A stretch of DNA of 64,000 nt from Streptomyces malaysiense (lineage in GTDB: Bacteria > Actinomycetota > Actinomycetes > Streptomycetales > Streptomycetaceae), in contig NZ_LBDA02000039.1 of NCBI RefSeq assembly GCF_000980885.2, positions 124,001-188,000 on the forward strand, in the 5' to 3' direction. This document shows, in pieces, positions 26,085-34,441 of the stretch; position 1 is the first letter of the stretch; each line of letters starts with the position of its first letter. Under the pieces are notes generated by a model. It worked only from the letters and a program-made list of their open reading frames with translations. It had not been told where the DNA came from and did no database searches. The position numbers and the translations under genes are program-made.

Positions 26085-26156
26085 GCCGGCCCGATCCCGA
26101 GGAATGACCCCGGCCGCCCCCTGGCCCCGCCGGATCACCCCGTGTTACGAAGGATC

Positions 26157-27722
26157 ATGTCCGTGAACCAGGGAACCCGTGCGTACGACGCCGTCATCGT
26201 CGGAGCAGGTCACAACGGTCTGGTCGCCGCCGCCTATCTGGCTCGGGCCGGGCGCTCCGTGCTGGTGCTGGAGCGGCTCGGCCACACCGGTGGGGCCGCC
26301 GTGTCCAGCAGGCCGTTCGCCGGGGTGGAGGCGCGGCTCTCGCGCTACTCCTACCTGGTCAGCCTGCTGCCGGGGAAGATCGTGGCCGACCTCGGGCTGG
26401 ACTTCCGGCTGCGCCCGCGCACCATCTCCTCGTACACCCCCGTGGAACGCGCGGGCCGCCCCACCGGACTCCTCGTCGGCGGCGGCGAGGCGCGCACCCG
26501 GGACGCCTTCGCCAGGCTGACCGGCGGCGAGCGCGAGTACGCCGCCTGGCAGCGCTTCTACGGCATGACCGGGCGCGTCGCCGAACGCGTCTTCCCGACC
26601 CTCACCGAGCCGCTGCCCACCCGGGACGAGCTGCGCCGCCGCATCGACGACGAGAGTGCCTGGCGGGCCCTGTTCGAGGAGCCGATCGGGGCCGCCGTCG
26701 AGGAGTACTTCGAGGACGACCTGGTCCGGGGCGTGGTCCTCACCGATGCCCTGATCGGCACCTTCGCCGACGCCCACGACCCCTCGCTGGCCCAGAACCG
26801 CTGCTTCCTCTACCACGTCATCGGCGGCGGCACCGGCGCCTGGGACGTGCCCGTGGGCGGCATGGGCGCCCTCACCGACGCCCTCGCGGCGGCCGCCCGT
26901 GCGGCGGGCGCGGAGATCGTGACCGGGCACGAGGCGGTCCGTGTCACCGGCGACGAGCACGGCGCCGAGGTCGCCTACCGCACCGCCGACGGCGAGGGCG
27001 TCGCCGCCGCCCGGCACGTCCTGGTCAACGCCTCGCCGCAGGAGCTGGCCGCCCTCACCGGGGACACGCCCCCGGAACCCGCCGAGGGTGCCCAGCTCAA
27101 GGTGAACATGCTGCTCACCCGGCTGCCGAGGCTCCGCGACCCCGACGTCGACCCCCGCGAGGCGTTCGCCGGCACCTTCCACATCGCCGAGGGCTACGGC
27201 CAGTTGGCCACCGCCCACGCCCAGGCCGCCGCCGGCCGGCTGCCCGCCGCACCGCCCTCCGAGATCTACTGCCACTCCCTGACCGATCCCACCATCCTCG
27301 GCCCCGGACTCGCCGGGCGCGGCTACCAGACCCTCACCCTCTTCGGCCTGCACACCCCGGCCCGGCTCTTCGACCGCGACAACGACGCCGCCCGCGAGGA
27401 ACTGCTGGCCGCGACCCTCGCCCAGCTCGACGCCCACCTCGCCGAGCCCCTCGCCGGCTGCCTGGCCACCGACGCCGACGGCCGCCCCTGCATCGAGGCG
27501 AAGACCCCGCTCGACCTGGAACGGGACCTGCGGCTGCCCGGCGGCAACATCTTCCACCGCGCCCTGTCCTGGCCGCACTCCCAGCCGGACACCGGCCGCT
27601 GGGGCGTGGAGACCTCGCACCCGCGGGTCCTGTTGTGCGGGGCGGGAGCGGTGCGCGGGGGAGGGGTGAGCGGCGTACCCGGGCACAACGCGGCGATGGC
27701 GGTGCTGGAGCAGGACCGCTAG
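26157..27722 (+). CDS. FAD-dependent oxidoreductase, phytoene-desaturase-like
   Basis: A 521-residue flavoprotein. The dinucleotide-binding motif VGAGHNGL (15-22) is followed by LVLERLGHTGGAA, the usual start of carotenoid desaturase/isomerase-like proteins. A C-terminal FAD motif, LCGAGAVRGGGVSGVPGHNAA, is near 490-510. ATG at 26157 follows GAAGG closely; GTG at 26163 is an alternative with better spacing. No prenyl or phytoene synthase gene is nearby, so this is probably one of the widespread Streptomyces CrtI-like paralogues of unknown substrate. It is not visibly part of the cyclitol operon. Confidence 0.8.
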   Translation: MSVNQGTRAYDAVIVGAGHNGLVAAAYLARAGRSVLVLERLGHTGGAAVSSRPFAGVEARLSRYSYLVSLLPGKIVADLGLDFRLRPRTISSYTPVERAGRPTGLLVGGGEARTRDAFARLTGGEREYAAWQRFYGMTGRVAERVFPTLTEPLPTRDELRRRIDDESAWRALFEEPIGAAVEEYFEDDLVRGVVLTDALIGTFADAHDPSLAQNRCFLYHVIGGGTGAWDVPVGGMGALTDALAAAARAAGAEIVTGHEAVRVTGDEHGAEVAYRTADGEGVAAARHVLVNASPQELAALTGDTPPEPAEGAQLKVNMLLTRLPRLRDPDVDPREAFAGTFHIAEGYGQLATAHAQAAAGRLPAAPPSEIYCHSLTDPTILGPGLAGRGYQTLTLFGLHTPARLFDRDNDAAREELLAATLAQLDAHLAEPLAGCLATDADGRPCIEAKTPLDLERDLRLPGGNIFHRALSWPHSQPDTGRWGVETSHPRVLLCGAGAVRGGGVSGVPGHNAAMAVLEQDR

Positions 27723-27732
27723 CGAACCGAAA

Positions 27733-27783
27733 CTGACAGTACGTCAGAAGAGTCTTCCGTCGTGCGGGCCGGTGCGGCATCCT
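27733..27783 (+). promoter_or_regulatory. Operator CTGAC-n5-GTCAG with promoter, layout shared with the site at 36143
   Basis: CTGAC (27733-27737), AGTAC, GTCAG (27743-27747), then 7 bases, TTCCGT as -35 (27755-27760), 17 bases and CATCCT as -10 (27778-27783). The start codon of the nitronate-monooxygenase-like gene is 6 bases after the -10, so the transcript would be leaderless or nearly so. The same operator, 7-base gap and 17-base spacer occur upstream of the enoyl-CoA hydratase operon, which argues for a shared regulator. Confidence 0.55.
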
Positions 27784-27789
27784 GCGCCC

Positions 27790-28902
27790 ATGCAGACGGA
27801 GCTGAGCGACCAACTGGGCATCGAGCACGCCGTCTTCGGCTTCACGCCGTTCCCCGCCGTCGCCGCGGCCATCAGCCGCGCCGGCGGCTTCGGCGTGCTC
27901 GGCGCCGTCCGCTACACCGCCCCCGACGACCTCAGACGCGATCTCGACTGGCTCGACGCGCACACCGCCGGCCGCCCCTACGGCCTGGACGTCGTCATGC
28001 CCGCCCGCAAGGTCGAGGGCGTCACCGAGGCCGACGTCGAGGCGATGATCCCCGAGGAGCACCGGCGGTTCGTGCGCGACACCCTCGCCGCGCACCGGGT
28101 CCCCGAACTGCCCGCGGGCGAGGCGGCCGGCTGGCGGATCACCGGCTGGATGGAACAGGTCGCCCGGAGCCAGCTGGACGTCGCCTTCGACTACCCGATC
28201 CGGCTGCTCGCCAACGCCCTCGGCCCACCGCCCGCCGACGTGGTCGCCCGCGCCCACGAGCGGGGCGTGCCGGTCGCCGCGCTCGCGGGCAGCGCCCGGC
28301 ACGCCCGGCGGCACCGGGACGCGGGCATCGACATCGTGGTGGCCCAGGGCTACGAGGCCGGCGGGCACACCGGGGAGATCGCCACCATGGTGCTCACCCC
28401 GGAGGTCGTGGAGGCCGTTGCCCCGCTGCCCGTGCTCGCGGCCGGCGGCATCGGCAGCGGAGCGCAGATCGCCGCCGCCCTCGCCCTCGGTGCCCAGGGG
28501 GTCTGGCTGGGCTCCCTCTGGCTGACCACCACCGAGGCCGAACTGCACTCGCCCGCCCTGACCCGCAAACTGCTCGCCGCCGGGTCCGGGGACACCGTCC
28601 GCTCCCGCGCCCTGACCGGAAAACCCGCCCGCCAGCTGCGCACCGCCTGGACCGACGCCTGGGACGACCCGGCGGGACCCGGCCCGCTGCCCATGCCGCT
28701 CCAGGGCCTGCTGGTCGCCGAGGCGGTCTCCCGCATCCAGAGGCACGAGGTCGAACCCCTGCTGGGCACGCCCGTCGGGCAGATCGTCGGCCGGATGACC
28801 AGCGAGCGCGACGTCCAGACCGTCCTGGACGACCTCACCCGCGGTTTCGAGCGGGCCGTGGACCGCATCAACCGCATCGCCAGAAGGAGCGGCACATCAT
28901 GA
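27790..28902 (+). CDS. Nitronate monooxygenase-like flavoprotein
   Basis: A 370-residue TIM-barrel FMN protein of the 2-nitropropane dioxygenase family. GFTPFPAVAAAISRAGGFGVLGAVRY is the N-terminal barrel start, then GIDIVVAQGYEAGGHTG near residue 185 holds the catalytic-region histidine, and LAAGGIGSGAQIAAALALGAQGVWLGS binds FMN phosphate. ATG at 27790 directly follows the -10 element. The gene overlaps the acyl-CoA synthetase gene as ATGA. NMO-like proteins coupled to CoA ligases act in steroid and terpenoid ring catabolism (IpdC is an example), so a redox step on a CoA ester is more plausible than nitronate detoxification (inference). Confidence 0.82.
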   Translation: MQTELSDQLGIEHAVFGFTPFPAVAAAISRAGGFGVLGAVRYTAPDDLRRDLDWLDAHTAGRPYGLDVVMPARKVEGVTEADVEAMIPEEHRRFVRDTLAAHRVPELPAGEAAGWRITGWMEQVARSQLDVAFDYPIRLLANALGPPPADVVARAHERGVPVAALAGSARHARRHRDAGIDIVVAQGYEAGGHTGEIATMVLTPEVVEAVAPLPVLAAGGIGSGAQIAAALALGAQGVWLGSLWLTTTEAELHSPALTRKLLAAGSGDTVRSRALTGKPARQLRTAWTDAWDDPAGPGPLPMPLQGLLVAEAVSRIQRHEVEPLLGTPVGQIVGRMTSERDVQTVLDDLTRGFERAVDRINRIARRSGTS

Positions 28903-30458
28903 GCGCACCGATGACGCCTCCCCCCGGCTTCTGGGCCCAGGCCGCCCAGGACCCCGGCCGCACCGTCCTGATCGCCCCCGACGGCGAGGAGTGGACCGCC
29001 GGCCGGCTCCGCGCCGCCGCCGACCGGCTGGTCCACGGGCTGCGCGCGGCGGGCCTGGAACGCGGCGACGCCTTCGCCGTCGTACTCCCCAACGGCGTCG
29101 AGTTCCTCACCGCCTACCTCGCCGCCACCCAGGCCGGGCTCTACCTCGTCCCGGTCAACCACCACCTGGTCGGCCCGGAGATCGCCTGGATCGTCGCCGA
29201 CTCCGGCGCCAAGGTGCTCATCGCGCACGAGCGCCACGCCGACGCCGCACGCGCCGCCGCCGACGAGGCCGGCCTCCCGGACGAGGCACGGTACGCGGTC
29301 GGGACCGCCCCGGGCTTCCGGCCGTACACCCGGCTTCTGGACGGGCAGCCGGACTCCGCGCCGACGGGCCGCGAACTCGGCTGGGTCATGAACTACACCT
29401 CCGGTACGACCGGACGCCCGCGCGGCATCCGCCGCCCGCTGCCCGGCAAGGCCCCCGAGGAGGCCTACCTGGGCGGCTTCCTCGGCATCTTCGGCATCAC
29501 GCCGTACGACGGCAACGTGCACCTGGTCTGCTCGCCGCTCTACCACACGGCCGTCCTCCAGTTCGCGGGCGCGTCCCTGCACATCGGCCACCGGCTGGTG
29601 GTGATGGACAAGTGGACCCCCGAGGAGATGCTGCGCCTGATCGACATCCACCGGTGCACCCACACCCACATGGTCCCGACCCAGTTCCACCGCCTGCTGG
29701 CCCTTCCCGAGGAGACCAGGGCCCGCTACGACGTCTCCAGCATGCGGCACGCCATCCATGGCGCCGCGCCCTGCCCGGAGCACGTCAAACGGGCCATGAT
29801 CGACTGGTGGGGGACCTGCGTGGAGGAGTACTACGCGGCCAGCGAGGGCGGCGGCGCCTTCGCCACCGCCGACGACTGGCTGAAGAAGCCCGGCACGGTC
29901 GGCAGGGCCTGGCCGATCAGCGAACTCGCGGTCCTCGACGACGACGGCAACCGGCTGCCGCCCGGCCGGCTGGGCACGGTCTACATGAAGATGAACACCG
30001 GCGGCTTCGCCTACCACAAGGACGAGGACAAGACCCGCCGGAACCGCGTCGGCGACCTCTTCACCGTCGGCGACCTCGGCTACCTGGACGAGGACGGCTG
30101 CCTCTTCCTCCGCGACCGCAAGATCGACATGATCATCTCGGGCGGGGTCAACGTCTACCCGGCCGAGATCGAGTCGGTGCTGCTCGCCCACCCCGCCGTC
30201 GCCGACGCCGCCGCCTTCGGGATCCCGCACGACGACTGGGGCGAGGAGGTGAAGGCCGTCGTGGAACCGGCCCCCGGGCACCAGCCGGGTCCGGAGCTGG
30301 CCGCGTCGATCCTCGACCACTGCGCCCACCGGCTCGCCGGGTTCAAGCGGCCCCGAAGCGTCGACTTCGTCGCCGAACTGCCCCGCGACCCCAACGGCAA
30401 GCTCTACAAGCGGCGGCTGCGCGACCCCTACTGGCAGGGGCGCACCCGGCCGGTCTGA
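28899..30458 (+). CDS. Acyl-CoA synthetase (AMP-forming), FadD type
   Basis: A 519-residue ANL enzyme. The ATP loop is NYTSGTTGRPRG near 164-175, the central motif is EYYAASEG near 313, then GDLGYLDEDGCLFLRDRKIDMII, and the C-terminal Lys is in DPNGKLYKRRL near 507. ATG at 28899 overlaps the preceding stop as ATGA, with AAGGAG upstream. Expressed with the NMO-like protein, it should activate a carboxylic acid, possibly a ring-derived or branched acid, for CoA-dependent degradation. The acyl group cannot be predicted. Confidence 0.85.
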   Translation: MSAPMTPPPGFWAQAAQDPGRTVLIAPDGEEWTAGRLRAAADRLVHGLRAAGLERGDAFAVVLPNGVEFLTAYLAATQAGLYLVPVNHHLVGPEIAWIVADSGAKVLIAHERHADAARAAADEAGLPDEARYAVGTAPGFRPYTRLLDGQPDSAPTGRELGWVMNYTSGTTGRPRGIRRPLPGKAPEEAYLGGFLGIFGITPYDGNVHLVCSPLYHTAVLQFAGASLHIGHRLVVMDKWTPEEMLRLIDIHRCTHTHMVPTQFHRLLALPEETRARYDVSSMRHAIHGAAPCPEHVKRAMIDWWGTCVEEYYAASEGGGAFATADDWLKKPGTVGRAWPISELAVLDDDGNRLPPGRLGTVYMKMNTGGFAYHKDEDKTRRNRVGDLFTVGDLGYLDEDGCLFLRDRKIDMIISGGVNVYPAEIESVLLAHPAVADAAAFGIPHDDWGEEVKAVVEPAPGHQPGPELAASILDHCAHRLAGFKRPRSVDFVAELPRDPNGKLYKRRLRDPYWQGRTRPV

Positions 30459-30514
30459 CCCGGCGCCCTCCCGGCGGGCGGGCGCCCGGTGGCGATCCGG
30501 TCCTGCCGCGGTCC

Positions 30515-30543
30515 TTGACCCGCGCGCCCCCCGGCCGCAGGAT
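30515..30543 (+). promoter_or_regulatory. Housekeeping-type promoter, likely giving a leaderless transcript
   Basis: TTGACC (30515-30520), a 17-base spacer and CAGGAT (30538-30543) match the vegetative Streptomyces consensus well. The ATG of the next acyl-CoA synthetase begins 8 bases after the -10, and no Shine-Dalgarno is evident, so transcription probably starts at or next to the ATG. Confidence 0.65.
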
Positions 30544-30551
30544 CTGCGGTC

Positions 30552-32075
30552 ATGAGCGAGGGACAGGGCGGCACGGCCGCCGGACAGGGCGGCAGCACGG
30601 TCGACGCGATGTTGCGGCGCAGCGCCCGCCGCACCCCCGCACGGATCGCGCTGGAGTACGGCGAGCGCGCCTGGACGTACGGCGAACTGGACGACGCGGT
30701 CTCCCGCGCGGCCGCGCTGCTGCTCGCCGAAGGGCTCGCCCCCGGCGACCGGGTCGGCGCCTTCGGCCACAACTCGGACGCCTACCTGATCGCCTTCCTC
30801 GGCTGCGCCCGCGCGGGCCTGGTCCACGTCCCGGTCGACAACCACCTCACCGGCGACGACCTTGCCTACCTCGTCGGGCAGTCCGGCAGCGCCCTGGTGC
30901 TCGCCGACCCCGGCCTCCTGGACCGGCTCCCGGAGGGGGTGCGGTCGCTGCCGCTGCGGGACACCGGGGACTCGTTCCTCGCCCGGCTCGCGGACACCCG
31001 GCCGTACGACGGACCGGGGCCGCGCTCCGAGGACCTGGTGCAGCTGCTCTACACCTCCGGCACGACCGCGCTGCCCAAGGGCGCGATGATGACCCACCGG
31101 GCCCTGGTGCACGAGTACGTGAGCGCGATCACGGCCCTGGACCTGCGCGCGGACGACCGCCCCGCGCACGCGCTGCCGCTCTACCACTCGGCGCAGCTGC
31201 ACGTCTTCCTGCTGCCCTACCTCGCGGTCGGCGCCACCAGCGTCGTCCTGGACGCGCCGGACGGCGACCTCCTGTTCGACCTGATCGAGTCCGGCCGCGT
31301 GGACAGTGTGTTCGCGCCGCCCACCGTGTGGATCGCGCTGGCGAACCGGCCCGACTTCGCCACCCGCGACCTCGACGGGCTCCGCAAGGCGTACTACGGC
31401 GCCTCCGTCATGCCCGTGCCCGTCCTGGAGCGGCTGCGCGAGCGCCTGCCGGACCTCGCCCTCTACAACTGCTTCGGGCAGAGCGAGATCGGCCCCCTCG
31501 CCGCGGTCCTCGGCCCGGCCGAGCACGAGGAGCGGCCGGCCTCCTGCGGGCGGCCCGTGCTGTTCGTGGAGGCCAGGGTCGTGGACGAGGAGGGCCGGGA
31601 GGTGCCCGACGGCACGACGGGCGAGATCGTCTACCGTTCGCCGCAGCTGTGCGAGGGCTACTGGGACAAGCCCGCGGAGACCGCGGAGGCGTTCCGCGAC
31701 GGATGGTTCCGCTCCGGCGACCTCGCGGTCCGGGACGCCGAGGGCTGCCTCACCATCGTGGACCGGGTGAAGGACGTCATCAACTCCGGTGGTGTGCTGG
31801 TCGCTTCACGGCAGGTCGAGGAGGCCCTCTACACCCATGAGGCGGTCGCCGAGGCCGCCGTGGTCGGCCTGCCCGACACCCGCTGGATCGAGGCCGTCAC
31901 GGCGGTCGTCGTACGGCGCGGCGAGGTGACCGAGGAACAACTCGTCGCGCACGTACGGGAGGCGCTGCCCTCCTTCAAGGCGCCCAAGCGGGTGCTGTTC
32001 GTGGACGCGCTGCCGCGCAACGCCAGCGGGAAGATCCTCAAGCGGGAGCTGCGGGACCGCTTCGCGAAGGGGTGA
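30552..32075 (+). CDS. Acyl-CoA synthetase (AMP-forming), long-chain/FadD type
   Basis: A 507-residue ANL enzyme with ATP loop LLYTSGTTALPKGA near 165-178, adenylate-binding YNCFGQSEIGPL near 304, GDLAVRDAEG and VDRVKDVINSGG near 390-410, and catalytic Lys in LPRNASGKILKREL near 490. It has its own strong promoter and is 93 bases from the previous synthetase gene, so it is separately controlled. It converges on the PaaK-type gene. The substrate is unknown; the GQSE motif is common in FadD13-like long-chain enzymes. Confidence 0.86.
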   Translation: MSEGQGGTAAGQGGSTVDAMLRRSARRTPARIALEYGERAWTYGELDDAVSRAAALLLAEGLAPGDRVGAFGHNSDAYLIAFLGCARAGLVHVPVDNHLTGDDLAYLVGQSGSALVLADPGLLDRLPEGVRSLPLRDTGDSFLARLADTRPYDGPGPRSEDLVQLLYTSGTTALPKGAMMTHRALVHEYVSAITALDLRADDRPAHALPLYHSAQLHVFLLPYLAVGATSVVLDAPDGDLLFDLIESGRVDSVFAPPTVWIALANRPDFATRDLDGLRKAYYGASVMPVPVLERLRERLPDLALYNCFGQSEIGPLAAVLGPAEHEERPASCGRPVLFVEARVVDEEGREVPDGTTGEIVYRSPQLCEGYWDKPAETAEAFRDGWFRSGDLAVRDAEGCLTIVDRVKDVINSGGVLVASRQVEEALYTHEAVAEAAVVGLPDTRWIEAVTAVVVRRGEVTEEQLVAHVREALPSFKAPKRVLFVDALPRNASGKILKRELRDRFAKG

Positions 32076-32098
32076 GGCCGGGCGTCCGCCGGCCGTGG

Positions 32099-32124
32099 GC
32101 GGCGGCGTCCGTCCGTTCCGCCGC
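32099..32124. terminator. Hairpin between convergent CoA-ligase genes
   Basis: GCGGCGG (32099-32105) pairs with CCGCCGC (32118-32124) around a 12-base loop, directly between the two convergent stops. There is no U-tract, as is usual in this genus. It could terminate both transcripts. Confidence 0.4.
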
Positions 32125-33435
32125 TCACCCCTGTCCGGTGTCGCGCGGCCGCAGGTCCACGATCCGGCGGATCTTGCCGACCGAGCGCTCCAGCGACTCC
32201 GGCTCCACGATCTCCACGTCCACCGACACCCCGATGCCGTTCTTCACCGCCGCCACGATGGACCGGGCCGCCGCCTCCCGCGTCTCGGGCGTGGCACCCG
32301 GGCGCGCCTCGGCCCGCACGGTGAGCGAGTCCATCCGGCCCTCACGGGTCAGCCGCAGCTGGAAGTGCGGGGCCACCCCCGGCGTGCGCAGCACGATCTC
32401 CTCGATCTGGGTGGGGAACAGGTTCACCCCGCGCAGGATCACCAGATCGTCGCTGCGCCCGGAGACCTTCTCCATCCGCCGGAACACCCGCGCGGTGCCG
32501 GGCAGCAGCCGGGTCAGGTCCCGGGTCCGGTACCGGACGATCGGCATGGCCTCCTTGGTCAGCGAGGTGAACACCAGCTCGCCCCGCTCACCCTCCGGCA
32601 GCACCTCACCGGTGACGGGATCGATCACCTCCGGATAGAAGTGGTCCTCCCACACGGTCAGCCCGTCCTTGGTCTCCACGCACTCCTGCGCCACTCCGGG
32701 CCCGACCACCTCCGACAGCCCGTAGATGTCGACGGCGTCGATCGCGAACCGCTCCTCGATCTCCCGCCGCATCTGCTCCGTCCACGGCTCGGCCCCGAAG
32801 ATCCCCACCCGCAGCGAGGTCGTACGCGGGTCCACGCCCTGCCGCTCGAACTCGTCGAGCAGCGTCAGCATGTACGAGGGCGTCACCATGATCACGGCCG
32901 GTTCCAGGTCCTGGATCAGCTGCACCTGCCGCGCCGTCATGCCACCGGACGCGGGGACGACCGTACAGCCGAGCCGCTCCGCGCCGTAGTGGGCACCGAG
33001 CCCGCCGGTGAACAGCCCGTACCCGTAGGCCACGTGCACCACGTCACCGGGGCGCCCGCCCGCCGCCCGGATGGAGCGGGCGACCATGTCGGCCCACATG
33101 GACAGGTCGTTCCCGGTGTAGCCGACCACCGTCGGGCGGCCGGTGGTGCCGCTGGAGGCGTGCAGCCGGCGGATGCGCTCCCTGGGCACCGCGAACATCC
33201 CGAACGGGTAGTTCTCCCGCAGGTCCGCCTTGGTGGTGAAGGGGAACCGGGCGAGATCCTCCAGCGAACGGCAGTCCTCCGGGCGGATCCCCGCCTTGTC
33301 GAAGGACTCCCGGTAGAACGGCACCTGCTCGTAGGCGTGCCGCAGCGAGGCGCGCAGCCGCTCCAGCTGAAGTGCCCGCAGTTCCTCGGGGCCGAGCCGT
33401 TCGCCCGCGTCCAGCAGCTCCCGCGCGTCCGCCAT
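32125..33435 (-). CDS. paaK: Phenylacetate-CoA ligase
   Basis: A 436-residue PaaK-type ligase. LHASSGTTGRPTVVGYT near 90-106 is the ATP loop in the PaaK variant, IYGLSEVVGPGV near 235 binds adenylate, and the C-terminal domain carries GRSDDLVILRGVNLFPTQIE and VGKIRRI. ATG at 33435 follows GAGGAG eight bases upstream; the GTG two codons earlier is too close to it. The enzyme activates phenylacetate or related aryl acids. The rest of the paa catabolon (paaABCDE, paaZ) is not in the window, so a different aryl acid is possible. A TetR-type palindrome lies upstream. Confidence 0.86.
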   Translation of the reverse strand: MADARELLDAGERLGPEELRALQLERLRASLRHAYEQVPFYRESFDKAGIRPEDCRSLEDLARFPFTTKADLRENYPFGMFAVPRERIRRLHASSGTTGRPTVVGYTGNDLSMWADMVARSIRAAGGRPGDVVHVAYGYGLFTGGLGAHYGAERLGCTVVPASGGMTARQVQLIQDLEPAVIMVTPSYMLTLLDEFERQGVDPRTTSLRVGIFGAEPWTEQMRREIEERFAIDAVDIYGLSEVVGPGVAQECVETKDGLTVWEDHFYPEVIDPVTGEVLPEGERGELVFTSLTKEAMPIVRYRTRDLTRLLPGTARVFRRMEKVSGRSDDLVILRGVNLFPTQIEEIVLRTPGVAPHFQLRLTREGRMDSLTVRAEARPGATPETREAAARSIVAAVKNGIGVSVDVEIVEPESLERSVGKIRRIVDLRPRDTGQG

Positions 33436-33466
33436 CGGCACGTCTCCTCACCATGACATTCCGGAC

Positions 33467-33482
33467 GACCGATCATTCGGTC
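33467..33482. promoter_or_regulatory. TetR-type operator upstream of the phenylacetate-CoA ligase gene
   Basis: GACCGA (33467-33472) and TCGGTC (33477-33482) form a perfect inverted repeat with spacer TCAT, about 32 bases upstream of the paaK start codon. ACCGA-n-TCGGT palindromes are typical operators of PaaR-like TetR repressors. No tetR gene is adjacent, so the regulator would be encoded elsewhere. Confidence 0.55.
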
Positions 33483-33598
33483 GAACTGTTCGGGGCCAGT
33501 AATTCAGGCCAGAGGGGTTTCGGACAAGGGGGCTGCGGAGATTTGTCGTGCCGCCTGCGGAAATGCCTTGCGGCCGGGCGCGCCGGAGCGGGATTCTC

Positions 33599-34441
33599 AT
33601 GCCCATGCCGACCTTCACCACGGCCGACGCCACCCGGCTCGCCTACCACCTGCGGGGCGAGGGCGAACCCCTCGCCGTCCTGCCGGGCGGCCCCATGCGC
33701 GCCTCCGCCTATCTGGGGGACCTCGGCGGGCTGACCGCGCACCGCCGCCTGGCCCTGCTGGACCTGCGGGGCACCGGCGACTCGGCGGTGCCGGCCGACC
33801 CGGCGACGTACCGCTGCGACCGCATGACCGAGGACGTGGAGGCCTGGCGCGACCACCTCGGCCTCGACCGTCTCGACCTGCTCGCCCACTCCGCCGGTGC
33901 GGCCCTGGCCATGCTCTACGCGGCCCGCCACCCCCAGCGGATCGGGCGCCTGCTGCTGATCACCCCGAATCCGTCCGCCCTCGGCCTGCGGGCCACGGCC
34001 GAGGACCGGCTCGCCGCGGCCGGGCCCCGGGCGCACGAGCCGTGGTTCCCGGAGGCGTACCCTCCCTTCCGTGCCTGGCTCGCGGGCGAGGGGGGCTTCG
34101 ACGACAGGTTCCTGCCCTTCTTCCACGGCCGCTGGGACGACACCGCGCGGGCCCACGCGGAGGCGGAGCCGGCACAGACCGACGACGAGGCCGCCGGCCG
34201 GTACTTCGCCGAGGGCGCCTTCACCCCGGCCGCGACCCGCGCCGCCCTCGCCGAACTCGCGGCCCCGGTCCTCGTGTACGCGGGCGCACTCGACGGTGGG
34301 CCCCGCCCGGACCTCGCCCGCCGGGTGGCCGCCTGCTTCCCGAACGCCGAGGTCAGTGTCCAGCCGGGCGCCGCCCACTATCCGTGGCTGGACGATCCGG
34401 AGGAGTTCAGGAGGCGGGTCGCCGGGTTTCTCGACCGGTGA
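33599..34441 (+). CDS. Alpha/beta hydrolase (proline iminopeptidase-like)
   Basis: A 280-residue alpha/beta hydrolase. The oxyanion segment VLPGGPMRASAYLG comes first, DLRGTGDS is typical of the proline iminopeptidase branch, the nucleophile is Ser in LLAHSAGAAL (AHSAG replaces GxSxG), and the catalytic His is in GAAHYPWLDDP near 260. ATG at 33599 has GGAG about ten bases upstream; ATG at 33605 is also possible. The last 35 bases overlap the 3' end of the convergent acyl-CoA synthetase gene. The natural substrate could be a peptide, ester or lactone. Confidence 0.8.
   Translation: MPMPTFTTADATRLAYHLRGEGEPLAVLPGGPMRASAYLGDLGGLTAHRRLALLDLRGTGDSAVPADPATYRCDRMTEDVEAWRDHLGLDRLDLLAHSAGAALAMLYAARHPQRIGRLLLITPNPSALGLRATAEDRLAAAGPRAHEPWFPEAYPPFRAWLAGEGGFDDRFLPFFHGRWDDTARAHAEAEPAQTDDEAAGRYFAEGAFTPAATRAALAELAAPVLVYAGALDGGPRPDLARRVAACFPNAEVSVQPGAAHYPWLDDPEEFRRRVAGFLDR

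Noticed and set aside
27334..31526. Long minus-strand open frames opposite the NMO-like and acyl-CoA synthetase genes
   Set aside because: Composition is typical of shadow frames; the + strand has clear domains, overlapping stop-start junctions and promoters.
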